Positions 14,456 to 23,677 of a DNA stretch of 26,337 nucleotides are shown here, piece after piece. The DNA is from Kitasatospora phosalacinea (GTDB lineage: Bacteria; Actinomycetota; Actinomycetes; Streptomycetales; Streptomycetaceae). The stretch is taken from the NCBI RefSeq assembly GCF_000717185.1, contig NZ_JNYE01000107.1:1-26337 (forward strand), in the 5' to 3' direction. Under the pieces are notes generated by a model. It was not told where the DNA came from. It searched no databases and worked only from the letters and a program-made list of their open reading frames with translations. Position numbers and translations under genes: made by a program. How positions within the stretch are numbered: the stretch's first letter is position 1; each line of letters starts with the position of its first letter.

Positions 14456-14548
14456 GCTGTCCTCCAGTCCTGCTGCTCCTAAGGGTCTGTTGCGGGAGGC
14501 GGCCGGAGGAGCGTGCCGGGCCGCCACTTCACACCAAACGGCACGTAA

Positions 14549-14579
14549 CGGACGGCGGCACTCCGGACACCGCCGTCCG
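14549..14579. promoter_or_regulatory. Inverted repeat between the divergent PRC and gcvP genes
   Basis: CGGACGGCGG (14549-14558) and CCGCCGTCCG (14570-14579) form a perfect 10-bp inverted repeat with an 11-base centre. It lies upstream of the probable gcvP promoter and 94 bases from the PRC gene start. It may be an operator or a hairpin; no T tract follows. Confidence 0.45.
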
Positions 14580-14625
14580 GGGCAGATCACAGGGCCGCAC
14601 CGGTGATCGGAAGGGCCCGCGCTGG

Positions 14626-14631
14626 TAACCT
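14626..14631 (+). promoter_or_regulatory. Probable -10 element of gcvP
   Basis: TAACCT (14626-14631) fits a -10 hexamer and would start transcription near 14638, about 13 bases before the first riboswitch helix. No good -35 is visible. The call relies mainly on position. Confidence 0.4.
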
Positions 14632-14650
14632 CGGAGGCGACCGCCGAGCC

Positions 14651-14873
14651 CGCTCGGGAGAGTCCCGACCCCGCCGAACAGGGGATGCGGGACGCCGAAG
14701 GAGCAACCCCTCCCCGGAATCTCTCAGGCATCCGTACCGAGCGAGAACAGGTCACTCTGGAAAGCAGGGCAGGACCGTCGGCACCGGAGCCGGTCGGACC
14801 CGCCCTCGCCGACGGTGCAAGCCGTCCGGGCCCCGGCCCGGGCGCGTGAAGCTCTCAGGTACCGATGACAGAG
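14651..14873 (+). promoter_or_regulatory. Tandem glycine riboswitch controlling gcvP
   Basis: Two glycine aptamers are recognisable. Aptamer 1 has a perfect 7-bp P1 (CGCTCGG 14651-14657 with CCGAGCG 14737-14743), then GGGAGAG, GCCGAAGGAGCAA (14694-14706) and CTCTCAGGCA (14721-14730). Aptamer 2 has P1 CTCTG (14755-14759) with CAGAG (14869-14873), the GCCGACGGTGCAAGCC core (14808-14823) and CTCTCAGGTACCGATGACAGAGG. Tandem aptamers ahead of glycine cleavage genes are established, including in Streptomyces, where glycine raises expression. No U-tract terminator lies between 14874 and the start codon, so the output mechanism is not visible. Confidence 0.95.
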
Positions 14874-14968
14874 GGGGAGGCTGACGGGTTCGCCCGCCCG
14901 CCCGGCTTCCACGGCAGTCGGTCGGCGTGCGTACCACCGCCGGTCCGCGACCAGGAGGCCCGACCCCC

Positions 14969-17842
<2,874 letters not shown>

Positions 17843-17856
17843 GCGCGTAGCGAACG

Positions 17857-17903
17857 GCGGAAGCCGCCCGCCGGGAGGGGTCTCTCGGTCGGGCGGCTTC
17901 CGC
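17857..17903. terminator. Bidirectional terminator between gcvP and the DUF1844 gene
   Basis: A perfect 14-bp stem (17857-17870 with 17890-17903) closes a 19-base loop, 14 bases after the gcvP stop. It lies between convergent genes and so can act on both. It contains AAGCCGCCCG/CGGGCGGCTT. Confidence 0.88.
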
Positions 17904-17919
17904 GTGGGTGCCTCCCGCT

Positions 17920-17948
17920 GCGCGCGGTTCCCCGCGCCCCCGGCGGGG
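17920..17948. repeat. REP-like 29-bp element, copy 2
   Basis: Matches the copy at 11521-11549 in 27 of 29 positions (differences at the 7th and 22nd bases). It lies seven bases from the DUF1844 stop, again between convergent genes and beside a terminator. CCCCGC and GCGGGG inside it can form a stem. Confidence 0.7.
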
Positions 17949-17954
17949 CGGGGG

Positions 17955-18329
17955 TCAGGAGTAGACGGGGCCGGTGAACTTCTCGCCGGGGCCGGTGCCG
18001 GGGGCGTCGGGGACGAGGGAGGCTTCGCGGAAGGCGAGTTGGAGGGAGCGGAGGCCGTCGCGGAGGGGGGCGGCGTGGAAGTTGGAGATCTCGGGGGCTC
18101 CGGCGGTGACCAGGCCGGCCAGGGCGGTGATGAGCTTGCGGGCCTCGTCGAGGTCCTTGTCGGCCTCGCCGCCCTCGGCGAGGCCGCACTTGACGGCGGC
18201 GGCGCTCATCAGGTGGACGGCGACGGTGGTGATCACCTCGACGGCGGGGACCTCGGCGATGTCGCGGGTCAGGTCGTCGAAGCCGAGGGCCTGGTCGGAC
18301 TCGTGCGAGTGGTCGGGCTGGCTGGTCAA
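17955..18329 (-). CDS. DUF1844 family protein
   Basis: A 124-residue, probably soluble protein. Residues about 15-100 match my recollection of DUF1844: AVEVITTVAVHLMSAAAVKCGLAEGG, then DEARKLITALAGLV and LRDGLRSLQLAFRE, mostly alpha-helical. No catalytic motif is visible and the role is unknown. A TTG start at 18329 is chosen: GGAG lies seven bases upstream and no ATG or GTG occurs nearby in frame, while the frame upstream runs into the infC promoter region. A TACGCT -10 candidate (plus-strand 18373-18378) would give a leader of about 37 bases. It is divergent from infC, a pairing I recall from other actinobacteria. Confidence 0.8.
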   Translation of the reverse strand: MTSQPDHSHESDQALGFDDLTRDIAEVPAVEVITTVAVHLMSAAAVKCGLAEGGEADKDLDEARKLITALAGLVTAGAPEISNFHAAPLRDGLRSLQLAFREASLVPDAPGTGPGEKFTGPVYS

Positions 18330-18424
18330 GGTGTCACTCCGGGGGGCTGGTGCGAGAGCGCGGTACGGAAGGAGCGTACAAGGCGGGCGGGGAGGGGTCG
18401 GAATACCGGTCGGGGCCGGAACGC

Positions 18425-18433
18425 TGGTATGAT
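18425..18433 (+). promoter_or_regulatory. Extended -10 promoter of the infC operon
   Basis: TGGTATGAT (18425-18433) is an extended -10 (TGn plus TATGAT), which can work without a good -35; none is visible. Transcription would begin near 18440, leaving a leader of about 343 bases before infC. Confidence 0.65.
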
Positions 18434-18440
18434 TCGAGAC

Positions 18441-18660
18441 TGACCGGCCAGGCGACCCTTCGGGGTGCCCGGCCAGCAAGTGGAGGCTCCACTCAGGAGG
18501 CCCGAGAGGGCAACCGCGACAGTCTCCCACCTGATCGGCCGAAGGGCCGACGGGTCCGGTCCGCGACGGGCGCCCGTGAGGGAGTGTCCGTCGGCAGTGG
18601 CGCCCGTGAGGGCGTCCCGGAACGTGTGGAGCCCCGCCTGTACCGTGCGGGGCTTTTTTC
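18441..18660 (+). promoter_or_regulatory. infC leader with putative attenuator
   Basis: The leader holds a first hairpin (18446-18474) with a TTCG tetraloop, a small hairpin GTGGA...TCCAC (18480-18492), an AGGAGG (18496-18501) with no start codon after it, two 14-base direct repeats (18569-18582, 18599-18612) and a terminator at 18630-18659. GGCTCCAC (18485-18492) is perfectly complementary to GTGGAGCC (18626-18633), which covers the first half of the terminator's left arm. The two folds exclude each other. By analogy with the L20- and IF3-controlled infC operons of other bacteria, this is a likely attenuator; the signal is unknown. Bases 18661-18782 show only the ribosome site GAGGAGG (18772-18778). 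Confidence 0.65.
18630..18659 (+). terminator. Intrinsic terminator inside the infC leader
   Basis: AGCCCCGC (18630-18637) pairs with GCGGGGCT (18647-18654) around a 9-base loop and is followed by an unbroken run of six T (18554-like run at 18654-18659). A T tract this clean is rare in this GC-rich sequence. It lies 123 bases before the infC start, so it acts on the leader transcript. Confidence 0.88.
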
Positions 18661-18782
18661 GTGCGCTCGGTGCCCTCGACGGGCAGCGGAGCATGAATGA
18701 AGCCCCGCCCAGTGGTCGAATACCACTACGTGCGACCGCCGCCCGACGGCCGCATCGGAAAAGGTGCAACCGAGGAGGCCCC

Positions 18783-19502
18783 ATCAGCACCGAGCCCCGC
18801 ATCAACGACCGGATTCGCGTCCCCGAGGTGCGACTCGTCGGTCCCAGCGGCGAGCAGGTCGGCATCGTCCCGCTCGCGAAGGCGCTGGAGCTTGCCCAGG
18901 AGTACGACCTGGACCTGGTCGAGGTCGCTGCCACGGCGCGCCCGCCGGTGTGCAAGCTCATGGACTACGGCAAGTTCAAGTACGAGTCGGCGATGAAGGC
19001 CCGTGAGGCGCGCAAGAACCAGGCGCACACGGTCATCAAGGAGATGAAGCTCCGGCCGAAGATCGACCCGCACGACTATGACACCAAGAAGGGTCACGTC
19101 GTTCGGTTCCTCAAGCAGGGCGACAAGGTCAAGATCACGATCATGTTCCGCGGTCGTGAGCAGTCCCGCCCCGAGCTGGGCTTCCGACTGCTGCAGCGGC
19201 TCGCGGACGACGTCCAGGACCTGGGCTTCGTGGAGTCCGCTCCGAAGCAGGACGGCCGAAACATGATCATGGTTCTCGGCCCGCACAAGAAGAAGACCGA
19301 GGCCATGGCCGAGGCCCGCGCCGCCGCTGACGCCCGCAAGGCGGAGCGGCTGGGTCGCGGACCGGCGGCGGACGATGTCGAGGACGTCGAGGACGAGGTG
19401 GCGGAGGTCGAGGAGACCGAGGCCGTCGAGGCCGAGGCCGACGACGTCGCCACCGAGGACGCCGAGGTCGAGCAGCCCGCCGAGGCCGCCCAGGACGCCT
19501 GA
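18783..19502 (+). CDS. infC: Translation initiation factor IF-3
   Basis: A 239-residue factor that binds the 30S subunit, prevents 50S joining and checks start codon and initiator tRNA. The N-domain is about 1-75 ([37 protein letters not shown]), the linker about 76-88 and the C-domain about 89-170 ([31 protein letters not shown]). An acidic tail (186-239) is extra compared with E. coli. The start is placed at ATC 18783: GAGGAGG ends four bases before it and the protein then begins (M)STEPRIN, as in other actinobacterial IF3. E. coli infC uses AUU, which IF3 itself discriminates against for autoregulation. An in-frame ATG at 18694 lacks a ribosome site. First gene of infC-rpmI-rplT. Confidence 0.93.
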   Translation: MSTEPRINDRIRVPEVRLVGPSGEQVGIVPLAKALELAQEYDLDLVEVAATARPPVCKLMDYGKFKYESAMKAREARKNQAHTVIKEMKLRPKIDPHDYDTKKGHVVRFLKQGDKVKITIMFRGREQSRPELGFRLLQRLADDVQDLGFVESAPKQDGRNMIMVLGPHKKKTEAMAEARAAADARKAERLGRGPAADDVEDVEDEVAEVEETEAVEAEADDVATEDAEVEQPAEAAQDA

Positions 19503-19577
19503 GCCCCAGGGTTCAGGTGACCGGGGGCCGAGGCACCCGGTTCCGGGGCGTCCCGCCCTGGAGACGAGATCCATCCA

Positions 19578-19611
19578 GTTCCGGCCCGCACCGCACGGTG
19601 CGGGCCGGAAC
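19578..19611 (+). promoter_or_regulatory. Perfect hairpin between infC and rpmI
   Basis: A 15-bp perfect stem (19578-19592 with 19597-19611) closes a GCAC loop, ending nine bases before the AGGAG ribosome site of rpmI. No T tract follows, and rpmI and rplT must be expressed, so it is more likely an RNA-processing site, a partial attenuator or a protein-binding site than a full terminator. Confidence 0.6.
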
Positions 19612-19635
19612 GGACCGACGAGGAGAAACGGCGAC

Positions 19636-19830
19636 ATGCCGAAGCAGAAGACGCACAGCGGCGCCAGCAAGCGCTTCAAGATCACTGGCTCCGGGAAGGT
19701 GCTGCGCGAGCGTGCCGGCCGTCGCCACCTGCTCGAGCACAAGCCCTCGACGCTGACCCGCAAGCTGGCCGGCAACGCCGAGATGGCCCCGGGCGACGCG
19801 AAGAAGATCAAGAAGCTTCTCGGCAAGTGA
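19636..19830 (+). CDS. rpmI: Ribosomal protein bL35
   Basis: A 64-residue, very basic 50S protein with the family signature [15 protein letters not shown] at the N-terminus and KLLGK at the C-terminus. Full length for the family. The ATG at 19636 is preceded by AGGAG (19621-19625), ten bases upstream. Middle gene of the infC-rpmI-rplT operon, with 133 bases between it and infC that hold a strong hairpin. Confidence 0.97.
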   Translation: MPKQKTHSGASKRFKITGSGKVLRERAGRRHLLEHKPSTLTRKLAGNAEMAPGDAKKIKKLLGK

Positions 19831-19934
19831 TCGCCCGCCCGCGGCAGCGTCGCGGGCACCAGCTGATCCTTCCCGACCGAATCGAATAACGGACCGCCGG
19901 CACGACCCGAGGTCCGGAACCAAGGAGTAATGAA

Positions 19935-20321
19935 GTGGCACGCGTCAAGCGGGCAGTGAACGCCCACAAGAAGCGCCGGGTCATCCTCGAGCGGGCCTCC
20001 GGCTACCGCGGTCAGCGTTCGCGCCTGTACCGCAAGGCCAAGGAGCAGGTCACCCACTCGCTGGTCTACAACTTCAACGACCGCAAGAAGCGCAAGGGCG
20101 ACTTCCGCCAGCTCTGGATCCAGCGCGTCAACGCCGCTGCCCGTGCCAACGGCATCACCTACAACCGTTTCGTCCAGGGCCTCAAGGCCGCTGGCGTCGA
20201 GATCGACCGCAAGATGCTGGCCGACCTCGCGGTGAACGACTCCGTGGCGTTCCAGGCCCTGGTCGAGGTCGCCCGGAAGGCGCTCCCGGCGGACGTCAAC
20301 GCCCCCAAGGTCGCCGCCTGA
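19935..20321 (+). CDS. rplT: Ribosomal protein bL20
   Basis: A 128-residue basic protein of the 50S subunit, needed for early assembly on 23S rRNA. The N-terminus [18 protein letters not shown] and the [15 protein letters not shown] and [14 protein letters not shown] segments are diagnostic. The GTG at 19935 follows AAGGAG by seven bases. In other bacteria bL20 represses its own operon by binding mRNA, so it is a candidate ligand for the infC leader or for the hairpin ahead of rpmI; that is inference. A terminator follows 28 bases after the stop. Confidence 0.97.
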   Translation: MARVKRAVNAHKKRRVILERASGYRGQRSRLYRKAKEQVTHSLVYNFNDRKKRKGDFRQLWIQRVNAAARANGITYNRFVQGLKAAGVEIDRKMLADLAVNDSVAFQALVEVARKALPADVNAPKVAA

Positions 20322-20349
20322 TCCAGGCGCTCGCCCTGAAAGCGTTCCC

Positions 20350-20381
20350 CGGACCCGCAGGCCGCCCGGCCTGCGGGTCCG
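20350..20381 (+). terminator. Terminator of infC-rpmI-rplT
   Basis: A perfect stem of at least 14 bp (20350-20363 with 20368-20381) around a GCCC loop. It lies between rplT and the methyltransferase gene and closes the ribosomal operon. Confidence 0.88.
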
Positions 20382-20424
20382 TCGCGTATCGCGCACCCGC
20401 CCTTCCGTGACGAAGATCGTGAGC

Positions 20425-21294
20425 ATGAGCACCGAGACCCCCCTGCTGACCTCCCTGCGCTCCCCGCGCGTCGTCGCCGCCCGCCGCCTGGCCAAGCGCA
20501 GCCAGCGCGGCAAGGAGCGGCGCTTCCTGGCCGAGGGCCCGCAGGCCGTGCGGGAGGCGGTGGCGTTCGGGCGGCTGCCGGACGGCGAGCACGCCGTGGT
20601 CGAGGTGTACGTGACGCCGGAGGCCGCCGAGCGGCACGCCGACATCGTGGCCGCGGCGCGGGCGGCCGGGCGGCCGGTGCTGACCGCCACCGAGGAGGTC
20701 GTCGCGGACATCTGCGACACCGTCACCCCGCAGGGCGTCGTGGCGCTGTGCCGCTTCATCGACACCCCGTTCGAGCAGGTGCTGGCGGCCCGGCCGAAGC
20801 TGGTCGCGGTGCTCGCGCACGTGCGCGACCCCGGGAACGCGGGCACCGTGCTGCGCACCGCGGACGCGGCCGGGGCGGACGCGGTGGTGCTGACCGACGC
20901 CTCGGTGGACCCGTACAACCCGAAGGCGGTCCGGGCGTCCGTCGGGAGCCTGTTCCACTTGCCGGTGGCGACCGGGGTGCCGGTCGAGGAGGCGGTGGCG
21001 CGGCTGCGGGAGGCCGGGGTGCGGGTGCTGGCCGCGGACGGCGCGGGGGAGCGCGACCTCGACCAGGAGCTCGACGAGGGCACCCTGCAGGGGCCGTGCG
21101 CCTGGGTGTTCGGCAACGAGGCCTGGGGCCTGCCGGAGGAGACCCGCGCGCTGGCGGACGAGGTGGTGCGGGTGCCCATCCACGGGCACGCGGAGAGCCT
21201 GAACCTCGCGACGGCGGCCGCCGTGTGCCTGTACGCCTCCGCGCGCGCCCAGCGCTCCCGCGGCGGGTGTCGCGCCGAGGCCCGGGCGCGCTAG
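20425..21294 (+). CDS. TrmH/SpoU-family RNA 2'-O-methyltransferase
   Basis: A SPOUT enzyme that moves a methyl group from S-adenosylmethionine to a ribose 2'-hydroxyl of rRNA or tRNA. An N-terminal substrate-binding part (about 1-110; LRSPRVVAARRLAKR) precedes the knotted catalytic domain with its three motifs: VRDPGNAGTVLRTADAAGAD, WVFGNEAWGLPEE, and VPIHGHAESLNLATAAAV. It resembles RlmB/TsnR-like rRNA methylases; the target base cannot be told. A start at ATG 20425 gives 289 residues; in-frame GTGs at 20407 and 20419 are alternatives. None has a ribosome site, suggesting a leaderless mRNA. It is followed after 45 bases by a histidine kinase gene, probably in one transcript. Confidence 0.88.
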   Translation: MSTETPLLTSLRSPRVVAARRLAKRSQRGKERRFLAEGPQAVREAVAFGRLPDGEHAVVEVYVTPEAAERHADIVAAARAAGRPVLTATEEVVADICDTVTPQGVVALCRFIDTPFEQVLAARPKLVAVLAHVRDPGNAGTVLRTADAAGADAVVLTDASVDPYNPKAVRASVGSLFHLPVATGVPVEEAVARLREAGVRVLAADGAGERDLDQELDEGTLQGPCAWVFGNEAWGLPEETRALADEVVRVPIHGHAESLNLATAAAVCLYASARAQRSRGGCRAEARAR

Positions 21295-21339
21295 GGTCGG
21301 TTCCTGGGCCTGCGAGGGGGCGGGCGGGGGAGGACACCC

Positions 21340-22428
21340 ATGGGCGGCGTCAACTGGGCACCGGTCGAACCTGACGACCTGCCGGACGGACTGGTGGTCG
21401 CGGACGGGCGGGGCCGGGTGGTGGTCTTCAACCGGGCCGCGGAACGGATCACCGGCCGCTCGGCGCACTGCGCGATCGGCGTCGAGCTGGAACGGGCGCT
21501 GCCGCTGGAGGACCTGGACGGCCGCCGCTGGTGGCGGCTCACCGACCCGTACGGCGGGCTCGCGGTGCGCACCGGGCAGCCCGAGCGGAACCTGCTGCTG
21601 GACGGGCGCGAGGTGCTGGTCTGCGCGCGGTACGTGCGCGAGCGGCCCGGCGGGCCGGTGCGGCAGGTGGTGGTGACGCTGCGCGGCACCGAGGCGCGGC
21701 GGCGCACCGAGCGCTCGCACGCCGAGCTGATCGCCACCGTCGCGCACGAGCTGCGCTCGCCGCTGACCAGCGTGAAGGGCTTCACGGCGACGCTGCTGGC
21801 CAAGTGGGAGCGGTTCAACGACGGGCAGAAGCGCGTCATGCTGGAGACCGTCGACGCGGACGCCGACCGGGTGGTGCGGCTGATCGCCGAACTGCTGGAC
21901 ATCTCCCGGATCGACGCGGGTCGGCTGGAGATCCGCAAGCAGCGGATCGACCTGGCCGCGGCGGTGCACCGGCACGTGGCCGGGAAGGTCGCCGCCGGGA
22001 CGCCGGCCGAGCGCTTCGACATCCGGGTGGCCGGGCCGCCCGCCGAGCAGTGGGGCGACCCGGACAAGATCGACCAGGTGCTGGCCAACCTGCTGGAGAA
22101 CGCGGTGCGGCACGGCGAGGGCACGGTGACCATCGAGGTCGGCCCGGCCGAGGAGCTGGTGGAGGTGCCCGGCATCCCGCCGCGGGTGGTGGAGGGCACC
22201 GCGGTGACCGTCAGCGACCAGGGCGCGGGCATCCCCGAGGAGGCGATGCCGCGGGTGTTCACCCGGTTCTGGCGGGGCTCCCGGCGGGGCGGCACCGGCC
22301 TGGGCCTGTACATCGTGAAGGGCATCGTGGAGGCGCACGGCGGGGTGATCCGGATCAGCCGGGCCGAGGGCGGCGGCGCCCGGTTCCGGTTCGTGCTGCC
22401 CGCGGGCGTCCCCGACTTCATGCTCTGA
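21340..22428 (+). CDS. Soluble PAS histidine kinase (orphan)
   Basis: A 362-residue kinase with no transmembrane helix or signal peptide, so cytosolic. A PAS-like domain covers about 10-110 (DGLVVADGRGRVVVFNRAAERITG). The HisKA domain follows with phospho-acceptor H136 in VAHELRSP, then an HATPase domain with the N box N254 (NLLENAVRHG), G1 DQGAG (293-297) and G2 GGTGLGL (317-323). All catalytic motifs are intact. GGGGGAGGAC sits a few bases before the ATG at 21340. No response regulator is adjacent: the gene lies between an RNA methyltransferase and pheS. I recall the same arrangement in S. coelicolor. The partner and signal are unknown; the lack of a sensor domain outside the membrane suggests an internal signal. 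Confidence 0.9.
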   Translation: MGGVNWAPVEPDDLPDGLVVADGRGRVVVFNRAAERITGRSAHCAIGVELERALPLEDLDGRRWWRLTDPYGGLAVRTGQPERNLLLDGREVLVCARYVRERPGGPVRQVVVTLRGTEARRRTERSHAELIATVAHELRSPLTSVKGFTATLLAKWERFNDGQKRVMLETVDADADRVVRLIAELLDISRIDAGRLEIRKQRIDLAAAVHRHVAGKVAAGTPAERFDIRVAGPPAEQWGDPDKIDQVLANLLENAVRHGEGTVTIEVGPAEELVEVPGIPPRVVEGTAVTVSDQGAGIPEEAMPRVFTRFWRGSRRGGTGLGLYIVKGIVEAHGGVIRISRAEGGGARFRFVLPAGVPDFML

Positions 22429-22476
22429 GCCCGCCCGCGGCGCGGTCACCCGCCCGGGGCGGTCGCGGCCTGCGAC

Positions 22477-22482
22477 TACACT
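22477..22482 (+). promoter_or_regulatory. Possible -10 element of pheST
   Basis: TACACT (22477-22482) would start transcription near 22489 and give a leader of about 67 bases with a small hairpin (GGCGT 22491-22495 with ACGCC 22502-22506). No -35 is evident, and neither a T-box nor a Phe-rich leader peptide was seen. Confidence 0.35.
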
Positions 22483-22555
22483 CGACCCTTGGCGTTCTGG
22501 GACGCCCGGCGACGCAGCAGACCTGATCACGAGCAGGAGCACGGGAAAGATAGAG

Positions 22556-23677
22556 ATGTCGGCACCCAATAAGTCGTACGACCCGGTCGAGGTCGAGGCC
22601 CTCAAGCCCGAGGTGGTGGAACAGGCCCGGGACGAGGCGCTCGCCGCCTTCGCCGCCGCCGCCGACCTCGACGAGCTCAAGCAGGCGAAGGTCGCGCACA
22701 CCGGCGACCGCTCCCCGCTGTCGCTCGCCAACCGCGAGATCGGCGCGCTGCCCCCGCAGGCCAAGGCCGCCGCGGGCAAGCTGATCGGCCAGGCCCGCGG
22801 AGCCGTCAACCAGGCCCTGGCCGCGCGCCAGGTCGAGCTGGAGGCGGAGCGCGACGCCCGGGTGCTGGTCGAGGAGGCGGTGGACGTCACCCTGCCGTAC
22901 GGCCGGGTGCCGCGCGGCGCCCGGCACCCGCTGACCACGCTCGCCGAGCGCATCGAGGACACCTTCGTCGCGATGGGCTACCAGGTGGCGTCCGGCCCCG
23001 AGGTCGAGGCGGAGTGGCTGAACTTCGACGCCCTCAACCTGCACGCCGACCACCCGGCCCGCTCGATGCAGGACACCTTCTTCGTCGAGGCGCCCGACGG
23101 CACCGCCGACTCCGGCATGGTGCTGCGCACCCAGACCTCGCCGGTGCAGATCCGCGCGATGCTGGCCGGCGAGCCGCCGCTGTACGCGGTCAGCCCCGGC
23201 CGGGTCTACCGCACCGACGAGCTGGACGCCACCCACACCCCGGTGTTCCGCCAGGTCGAGGCGATCGCGGTGGACGAGGGCATCACCTTCGGCCACCTCA
23301 AGGGCACCATCGAGGTGCTGGTGGAGAAGCTGATCGGCGGCGGCCTCGAACTGCGCTGGCGCCCCTCGTACTTCCCGTTCACCGAGCCCAGTGCCGAGAT
23401 CGACCTGCAGTGCTTCGTGTGCCGCGGCGCCTCGGTGGGCAACCCCGACCGCCCGTGCCGGACCTGCTCCTCGGAGGGCTGGATCGAGCTGGGCGGCTGT
23501 GGTGTGGTCAACCCGCGGGTGCTGGTCGCCGCGGGCATCGACCCGAGCCGCTACAGCGGATTCGCCTTCGGTCTGGGCCTGGAGCGGATCCTGATGAACC
23601 GTCACAACGTCGCCGACATGCGCGACATGGTCGAGGGTGACGTCCGCTTCACCCTCCCGTTCGGGATGGAGATCTGA
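22556..23677 (+). CDS. pheS: Phenylalanyl-tRNA synthetase alpha subunit
   Basis: A 373-residue catalytic subunit of the alpha2-beta2 class II synthetase that charges tRNA-Phe. The N-terminal coiled coil (about 1-110) binds tRNA. The catalytic core has [12 protein letters not shown], the motif-2 region [19 protein letters not shown], the [12 protein letters not shown] segment and motif 3 [13 protein letters not shown]. Four cysteines (CFVC and CRTC, about residues 286-304) resemble the insertion found in many Gram-positive PheS. Full length. The ATG at 22556 follows a purine-rich site, GGGAAAGA. The stop overlaps the pheT start by one base (TGATG), so the subunits are translationally coupled. 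Confidence 0.97.
   Translation: MSAPNKSYDPVEVEALKPEVVEQARDEALAAFAAAADLDELKQAKVAHTGDRSPLSLANREIGALPPQAKAAAGKLIGQARGAVNQALAARQVELEAERDARVLVEEAVDVTLPYGRVPRGARHPLTTLAERIEDTFVAMGYQVASGPEVEAEWLNFDALNLHADHPARSMQDTFFVEAPDGTADSGMVLRTQTSPVQIRAMLAGEPPLYAVSPGRVYRTDELDATHTPVFRQVEAIAVDEGITFGHLKGTIEVLVEKLIGGGLELRWRPSYFPFTEPSAEIDLQCFVCRGASVGNPDRPCRTCSSEGWIELGGCGVVNPRVLVAAGIDPSRYSGFAFGLGLERILMNRHNVADMRDMVEGDVRFTLPFGMEI

Noticed and set aside
18465..18782. In-frame N-terminal extension of infC through the leader
   Set aside because: It would translate through the U-tract terminator and structured leader, is rich in Arg/Pro without homology, and lacks a suitable ribosome site.
22429..22555. T-box or Phe leader-peptide attenuator ahead of pheS
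   Set aside because: The gap is short, there is no T-box core sequence, no run of Phe codons in a small frame and no terminator.
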